Source of the DNA: an uncultured Clostridia bacterium
GTDB lineage: Bacteria; Bacillota; Clostridia; TANB77; CAG-508
Assembly: GCA_947629765.1 (NCBI GenBank)
Contig: CANREW010000005.1
Span: forward strand, 1 to 53,781
Length of the DNA: 53,781 bases
Direction of reading: 5' to 3'
In this document: in pieces, positions 48,978 through 53,781 of the stretch
How the letters are laid out: every line of letters starts with the position of its first letter
Numbering within the stretch: position 1 is the first letter of the stretch
Position numbers and translations under genes: made by a program
Notes under the pieces: model-generated
Told to the model about the DNA's origin: nothing
Seen by the model: the letters and a program-made list of their open reading frames with translations, nothing else
The model's database searches: none

Positions 48978-49166
48978 TTAGTTAAAATATATAATTAAAG
49001 TTCCTATAACTGCCATAATAAATCCTAATATTTTTAGTCCTGCTGCTGCCTCGTTTTGATCTCCGAATCCAAATAATTTTTTTGCTATTTGTCTTGCATC
49101 ATATATTGATATAACCCCAAGTATTGCAAGAGCAAGTCCAATTATTAATACAATTAAATTCCACAT
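48978..49166 (-). CDS. small two-helix membrane protein
   Basis: A 62-residue protein with two hydrophobic segments (residues 3-22 and 44-61) linked by a polar stretch (DARQIAKKLFGFGDQNEAAAG). It resembles small unnamed membrane proteins common in Clostridia. It is upstream of and probably co-transcribed with the L,D-transpeptidase. No function is assigned. Confidence 0.7.
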   Translation of the reverse strand: MWNLIVLIIGLALAILGVISIYDARQIAKKLFGFGDQNEAAAGLKILGFIMAVIGTLIIYFN

Positions 49167-49428
49167 ATATTTTACTTCCTTAATTTATTTTCTTTTATTA
49201 TTATATTATTTTTTAGGTGCATAAGTCAAGCATTCTAAGCTTTTTTCGTAATTTTATGAAATAATAAATTAAAATGGAAAATTTTGGATTTTTTTCATTT
49301 TATATTTTTTTGCTTAATGTATATTTTCTTTTGTTTTTGTCCATAATATGTATATATAAAAGCGAATGACATAAATTTTACATTTATACATTCGTCTATA
49401 TGAATCTGATTCTATGGAGGTGCTTGAT

Positions 49429-49524
49429 ATGTCAAACGATAAGAAAAATAATAATAACAACAATAACAACAGCAAAAATAATAAAAATAACCAAAACAAC
49501 CAAAATGAAAACAACAATCATTAG
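49429..49524 (+). CDS. asparagine-rich 31-residue peptide
   Basis: Starts MSNDKK and then consists almost only of Asn with a few Lys, Gln, Ser and Glu. A strong GGAGGTG ribosome binding site stands 7 nt before the ATG, and a clean terminator follows (49557-49584), which argues that it is a real gene. The long opposite-strand frame over this stretch (Leu/Phe-only) is its shadow. Probably disordered; function unknown. The region 49167-49428 upstream is AT-rich and only shows a possible promoter. Confidence 0.65.
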   Translation: MSNDKKNNNNNNNNSKNNKNNQNNQNENNNH

Positions 49525-49556
49525 TGATTACTTGTCCTACAATTATGGATAAAGCA

Positions 49557-49584
49557 AAATTCCAGAGAGCAATTTCTGGAATTT
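49557..49584 (+). terminator. terminator after the Asn-rich peptide
   Basis: AAATTCCAGA and TCTGGAATTT with an 8-nt loop followed by TTTTG. Confidence 0.75.
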
Positions 49585-49601
49585 TTGCATTTGGAAATAT
49601 A

Positions 49602-49630
49602 TTGCATTTTTATTTTTTTATTGTTATAAT
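49602..49630 (+). promoter_or_regulatory. promoter of the 61-residue peptide
   Basis: TTGCAT, 17 bases, then TATAAT, 45 bp before ATG 49676. Confidence 0.6.
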
Positions 49631-49675
49631 AGAGAAAATAATTTCCTTATAATACTCATCGAAAGGAGCAATACT

Positions 49676-49861
49676 ATGAATAGAAAAAGAATTACTATTA
49701 TAACCATTGTTTTAGTATGTTTTTTAGTATATTTATTTACCCATAATTCTGATAATACATATATAAATTCTTCAAACCCTGACGCAGTAAATAGTATTAT
49801 AGATCCTGAAGATGCTAAAAATTCAACAGATAGAGCAATATATATTAACTCAATATTATAA
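49676..49861 (+). CDS. small secreted or membrane-anchored peptide
   Basis: 61 residues. MNRKR is followed by a 17-residue hydrophobic helix (ITIITIVLVCFLVYLF), then a polar Asn/Asp/Ser-rich tail outside the membrane. The AAAGGAG ribosome binding site and its own promoter support expression. It is convergent with uvrA, whose stop is only 20 bp away. No homology recognised. Confidence 0.65.
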   Translation: MNRKRITIITIVLVCFLVYLFTHNSDNTYINSSNPDAVNSIIDPEDAKNSTDRAIYINSIL

Positions 49862-49880
49862 TTCTTTTAATAATTAAATT

Positions 49881-52702
49881 TTATAGATATTTTTTTAAAA
49901 ATTGTCCCGTATAACTTTTTTCATTTTTTACAACTTGTTCTGGTGTACCTACTTGTACTACTGTTCCACCATATTCTCCACCTTCTGGTCCTAAATCTAT
50001 AATATAATCAGCTGTTTTTATGATATCTAAGTTATGTTCTATCACTATTATACTATTTCCTGTATCAACAAGTCTTTGAAGTATATCTACTAATCTATGA
50101 ACATCTGCTATATGAAGTCCAGTAGATGGTTCGTCTAAGATATATAAAGTTTTTCCTGTTGCTTTTTTAGAAAGTTCTGTTCCGAAGTTTTACTCTTTGT
50201 GCCTCTCCTCCTGATAAAGTTGTAGATGGTTGTCCAAGTTTTATATATCCGAAGTCCTACATCAGCAAGGGTTTGGATTTTCTGTTTTATTCTTGGAACA
50301 TTTGCAAAAAATTCTAATGCTTCTTCAACAGTCATATCTAGTACATCCGCTATATTTTTTCCTTTGTATTTTACTTCCAAAGTTTCTTGATTATATCTTT
50401 TTCCTTTACAAACTTCACAAGGTACATATATATCTGGTAAGAAATGCATCTCTATTCTATGAACTCCATCTCCTTGGCAAGCTTCGCATCTTCCACCTGG
50501 TACATTAAAACTAAATCTACCTTTTTGATATCCCCTCATTTTTGCTTCATTTGTTGCTGCAAATAATTCTCTTATTATATCAAATACACCTGTATATGTT
50601 GCTGGGTTAGAACGTGGCGTTCTACCTATTGGAGATTGGTCAATATCTATGATTTTGTCTATATTTTCTATTCCTTTTATTTCTTTGCATTTACCAGGTT
50701 TTTCATTTGACCTATTTATTTGTTTTGCAACTGTCTTATATAATATATCATTTACCAAAGTTGATTTTCCTGAGCCTGAAACACCTGTTACACAAGTAAA
50801 TACTCCAAGTGGTATTTTTACGTCTATATTTTTTAAGTTATTCTCTTTTGCACCTATTATTTCAATTGATTTTCCATTTGATTTTCTTCTTTTCTTAGGA
50901 ACTGGAATCTTTTTCCTTCCACTTAAATAATTTCCTGTTTCAGAATTTTCAGCAAGTTTTACTTCTTCTGCAGTTCCTTGTGCAATTACATTTCCACCAT
51001 GTACTCCTGGACCTGGTCCTATGTCTATTATTTGGTCTGCTGCATACATTGTCTCTTCGTCATGTTCTACAACAAGTACAGAATTTCCTAAATCTCTTAA
51101 TTTTTTAAGTGTCGCAATTAATTTATCATTATCTCTTTGATGTAAACCTATACTTGGTTCGTCAAGAATATACAAAACTCCTGTCAAGCTTGAACCTATC
51201 TGAGTTGCAAGCCTTATTCTTTGTGCTTCTCCTCCTGATAAAGTTCCTGCTGACCTTGATAATGTCAAATATTCTAGTCCTACATCTATTAGGAATTGTA
51301 ATCTCTTATTTAATTCCTTGAAAATTGGATCTGCTATCATTTTTTCTTTTTGACTTAATTCTAGATTATTTATGAAATCTAATATAGCTACAATTGACAT
51401 ATCTGTAAATTCTTTGATGTTTTTTCCTCCGACCTTTACAGATAAGCTTTCTTTTTTTAGTCTTGCTCCATTGCAAGTTGGACAGTCACTATCAGTCATA
51501 TAGAATTCATAAAAATCACGCATTCCTTGTGATTTTGTTTCATTGTGTCTTCTCTCTAATGTTGGTATAACTCCTTCAAATGGTGCTCTAAATTTTCTTA
51601 TTCCTGCAAAAGACTCATATTCAAAATCTATTGCCTCTGTGCCTGTTCCATATAAAATCTTATCTAAGAATTCTCTTGGTAATTTCTTTATTGGTTTTTT
51701 AATATCTACTCCATAATGTCTTCCTATACTTTCAAAGTACATCTTAGCCATTGTTTCGCCTTTTTTCATTGTACTCGATCCAAACGCTTTTACTCCATCA
51801 TATAAAGTTTTATCTTTGTCTGGTATTATTAAATCTTCATCCATTCTCATTAAATATCCAATACCTGTGCAAGTTGGGCAAGCTCCAAAAGGATTATTAA
51901 ATGAAAACATCCTTGGAGATAGTTCTCCTATGCTTATTCCACAGTCTGGGCAAGCTAAATTTGAGCTATATAATTTTTCTTCCTTTCCATTAATATCAAC
52001 TAAAACTAAATTGTCTGAATTTTTAAGTGCTACTTCTACTGATTCTGCTAGTCTATTTCTTATTCCTTCTTTTATAACTAACCTATCTATTATAAGTTCG
52101 ATATTGTGTTTTTTCTTTCTATCTAGGTTTAAATCGTCACTAAGCTCTACTGTTTCCCCATCAACTCTTGCTCTTACAAATCCTTCTTTTTGATATTTTT
52201 CTAATTGTTTAACAAATTCGCCTTTTTTTCCACGAACTATTGGGGCAAGTATTTGAATCTTTGTTCCTTCGTCTAATTCAAGTATATTATCTACTATTTG
52301 GTCCAAAGTTTGCTTTTCTATTTTTTTACCACAGTTTGGGCAATATGCTATACCAATTCTAGCATATAGCAAACGGATATAATCATATATTTCTGTTACA
52401 GTTCCAACTGTTGAACGTGGATTTTTTGATGTTGTTTTTTGGTCAATAGAAATTGCAGGTGAAAGACCTTCTATTGATTCTACATTTGGTTTTTCCATTA
52501 TTCCTAAGAATTGTCTAGCATAAGAAGAAAGACTTTCTACATATCTTCTTTGTCCTTCTGCATATAATGTATCGAATGCTAATGATGACTTTCCTGAACC
52601 AGAAAGTCCTGTTATTACTACTAATTTATTTCTTGGTATTTCTAGATTTATATTTTTTAAATTATGCTCTTTTGCACCTTTTATAATTATTTTGTCATTC
52701 AT
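49881..52702 (-). CDS. uvrA: excinuclease ABC subunit A, with two CGGA recoding sites
   Basis: The damage-recognition ATPase of nucleotide excision repair. Reading CGGA as Gly818 and Gly840 (817, 21 and 99 codons between events) gives 939 residues, normal for UvrA. ABC domain I has Walker [14 protein letters not shown], zinc cysteines ([16 protein letters not shown]), [18 protein letters not shown] and [13 protein letters not shown] domain II has [13 protein letters not shown], and beyond the recoding sites [16 protein letters not shown] and [14 protein letters not shown]. The two sites flank the second signature motif, so without recoding the second Walker B and H-loop are lost. I chose ATG 52702, with a GGGGGTAAAGGCG leader; an in-frame ATG at 52720 is also possible. 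Confidence 0.94.
50181..50184 (-). other. CGGA recoding site (UvrA Gly840)
   Basis: The coding strand reads CTT then CGGA then ACA. Four-base reading gives [16 protein letters not shown]. It lies just after the second ABC signature. Confidence 0.85.
50248..50251 (-). other. CGGA recoding site (UvrA Gly818)
   Basis: The coding strand reads CTT then CGGA then TAT. Four-base reading gives [17 protein letters not shown]; a normal CTT GGA (KLGQ) occurs four codons later without an extra C. Confidence 0.86.
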
Positions 52703-52786
52703 CTTCGCCTTTACCCCCATTGCTAAATATTATACACTAAATTTTTATAAAAAACAAGAGTTTGTATATGAATATATAATATAGTT

Positions 52787-52964
52787 GTTACAATTCACAG
52801 CTTATAGAACACAGTCCGCCAAATCTCATCGGGGATTTTATATTTATTATAAATTGAACCCACGTGGGAGACGCCTACGAAGTTTTTCGGGGGTCTTCAA
52901 TTTCTTCTAAATATAAAACCCCTGCGTTTGGCTACTTTAGATTTTAATAGCTGTGAATTGTAGC
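52787..52964 (-). repeat. conserved palindromic element, copy 5 (complete, opposite orientation)
   Basis: 178 bp from GTTACAATTCACAGC to GCTGTGAATTGTAGC, the reverse complement of copy 2 throughout. It lies between the divergent uvrA and the ORF at 53071. The remaining sequence of this gap carries the promoter at 52992-53020. Confidence 0.87.
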
Positions 52965-52991
52965 AAATAGTTTTATTGTATTTACATAATG

Positions 52992-53020
52992 TTGAAATTT
53001 ATTGATATTTATGCTATAAT
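52992..53020 (+). promoter_or_regulatory. promoter of the right-end ORF
   Basis: TTGAAA, 17 bases, then TATAAT, followed 50 bp later by ATG 53071 with AAAAGGAG. Confidence 0.65.
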
Positions 53021-53070
53021 CTTGTTAAGGTATATTTTACCTAAAAATCAGAAAAGGAGTGCAACATTTT

Positions 53071-53622
53071 ATGCAAGCAATCGATTGGAAACTGCTCATC
53101 TCCGAGGCTCACTATTATATTAGGTTTCGGGAGGAAACTGACAGTCTGACAAAGCAGAAGGAAGATCTTGCAAAAAAACTTTCTTATATGGAGAGCATCT
53201 TTGAGCTCTGTACAAAGAAAGATTTCCAGCGCATCTTTAATCTGTATATGTCTTCTCCTGCTACGATAACTGAAGAAAGTTATCTAAAGCTCTCAAAAGA
53301 CATTGAGGAAATGAAAGAAGCTTTAAGAGCTCATAAAAAAGCTCTTAAAAGCGTAAGCTCGTACATGTCCCATAAGTACACGTCCATCCATCATATCCTT
53401 ATAAATATAATGGATGACGACGATAAGGATTATTGCAGTCACTTCTATTGTCCAGACGAGTTTGTGAAAGAAGAGAACATCCCAGCATTTAAGATTATCA
53501 TATCTTTTGCAAGGAAGGCTGCTCCTACCATGTATGGAGGAGGTGGCTTTGCCGATGGAGACAGTGTCATCGGCAATCTGTCTCAAAGGGTAGATGAGCT
53601 TGAAAAAGGGCTCAGTGCTTAA
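53071..53622 (+). CDS. unknown helical protein with foreign codon use
   Basis: A 183-residue protein I do not recognise, mostly helical and charged. It has a coiled-coil-like start (residues 15-45), a basic middle (RAHKKALKS) and a Gly-rich patch (TMYGGGGFADGDS) before a final heptad stretch. Its codons (CTG, CTC, CGC, GTC, TCC) are clearly more GC-rich than every neighbour, suggesting recent acquisition. It holds the only in-frame CGG I saw outside recoding sites (53128-53130, FREET). Read as CGGG glycine there, the frame would stop six codons later, so this gene requires CGG to be arginine. I chose ATG 53071 by its AAGGAG spacing; a GTG at 53059 overlaps the ribosome binding site. Confidence 0.75.
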   Translation: MQAIDWKLLISEAHYYIRFREETDSLTKQKEDLAKKLSYMESIFELCTKKDFQRIFNLYMSSPATITEESYLKLSKDIEEMKEALRAHKKALKSVSSYMSHKYTSIHHILINIMDDDDKDYCSHFYCPDEFVKEENIPAFKIIISFARKAAPTMYGGGGFADGDSVIGNLSQRVDELEKGLSA

Positions 53623-53671
53623 TGCATAATGCACACCAATCAGATGATTCCTCGAATAAGGATTCAAAAGC

Positions 53672-53703
53672 AAAAATTCCAGCAAAAAATTGCTGGAATT
53701 TTT
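53672..53703 (+). terminator. terminator after the right-end ORF
   Basis: AAAAATTCCAGCA and TGCTGGAATTTTT, 13-bp stem, 6-nt loop. Confidence 0.8.
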
Positions 53704-53717
53704 GTCAGATTATTGAC

Positions 53718-53745
53718 AAACCCCAGATATTTTTTTCTGGGGTTT
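53718..53745 (+). terminator. second tandem terminator
   Basis: AAACCCCAGA and TCTGGGGTTT with a T-rich loop, directly after the first terminator; it may serve a gene beyond the window on the other strand. Confidence 0.65.
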
Positions 53746-53781
53746 TCAATACTTTTAATAAAATTGTAATTTTAAAATTTA

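Noticed and set aside
49314..49517. Minus-strand Leu/Phe-rich frame as a membrane protein gene
   Set aside because: It is the complement of the Asn-rich plus-strand ORF and has no ribosome binding site.
5355..50251. Systematic sequencing or basecalling error adding C before GG
   Set aside because: An error process does not know the reading frame. All 18 extra bases sit before the first base of a Gly codon, none before TGG, AGG or a GG spanning codons. Many CTTGGA words in the same genes are unaffected. It remains checkable only with raw reads.
5355..50251. Classical +1 slippage on CUU-CGG
   Set aside because: Four sites have CTT, but the other fourteen have eleven other codons, several unable to re-pair in the +1 frame.
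40..53000. Many plus-strand open frames opposite the minus-strand genes
   Set aside because: They follow AT-rich codon complementarity, have no ribosome binding sites and lie inside well-supported genes.

Overview
The window is about 54 kb of AT-rich chromosome from a low-GC Gram-positive bacterium, most likely an uncultured gut-type member of the Clostridia (Firmicutes). The evidence is FtsEX with a PcsB-like hydrolase and CtpA, a lipoteichoic-acid-synthase-like enzyme, an L,D-transpeptidase, a CIRCE operator on clpB, consensus sigma-A promoters and AAGGAG-type ribosome binding sites. Almost every gene lies on the minus strand. Only a few small accessory genes are on the plus strand: a toxin-like peptide, an Asn-rich peptide, a small membrane peptide and one codon-divergent ORF at the right end.

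Layout: 1-190 tRNA-Asp and tRNA-Val. 318-4398 ftsE, ftsX, M23 hydrolase and ctpA (cell separation). 4629-9661 acyl-CoA ligase, cysteine desulfurase and uvrB. 9662-12005 a small two-gene island next to a second, truncated uvrB 5' end. 12150-12515 a probable type I toxin-antitoxin locus. 12745-13094 a deletion-damaged deaminase. 13132-21021 tcdA, an anchored protein, a flavin reductase-like protein, a DUF308 protein, a polysaccharide deacetylase, ispG and two unknowns. 21048-26649 an LTA-synthase-like protein, a DUF362 protein and copZ-copA. 26963-29417 purM and glyA. 29542-33287 an ABC transporter. 33390-37370 clpB and metK. 37524-49166 a GH15-like enzyme, a beta-CASP hydrolase, an unknown, ftsK, valS, an L,D-transpeptidase and a membrane peptide. 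49881-52702 uvrA. 53071-53622 the foreign-looking ORF.

The outstanding observation concerns the genetic code. Seven apparently broken genes (acyl-CoA ligase, cysteine desulfurase, uvrB, ispG, LTA-synthase-like, ABC permease, uvrA) and the partial uvrB copy contain 18 apparent +1 frameshifts. Every one is the same event: an extra C directly before a GGN glycine codon, so that an in-frame CGG begins the four-base word CGGN (15 CGGA and one each of CGGC, CGGG and CGGT). Reading each CGGN as a single glycine restores full-length, family-typical proteins with exact triplet spacing throughout: 571, 381, 651, 349, 662, 1000 and 939 residues. In my hand scan I found no other in-frame CGG in any minus-strand gene, so CGG does not appear to be an arginine codon there. 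The codon before CGG varies (12 different codons), which argues against P-site slippage and favours four-base decoding (or skipping of the C) in the A site. Two diverged uvrB copies both carry CGGA at the Walker A glycine, while a second CGGC is present in only one of them. This looks like quadruplet glycine decoding at an otherwise unassigned CGG codon. No tRNA able to do this lies in the window.

A second unexplained structure is a family of five intergenic palindromic elements (about 100-180 bp) with a strongly conserved core, compensatory base changes in the stem and, in two complete copies, 15-bp terminal inverted repeats.
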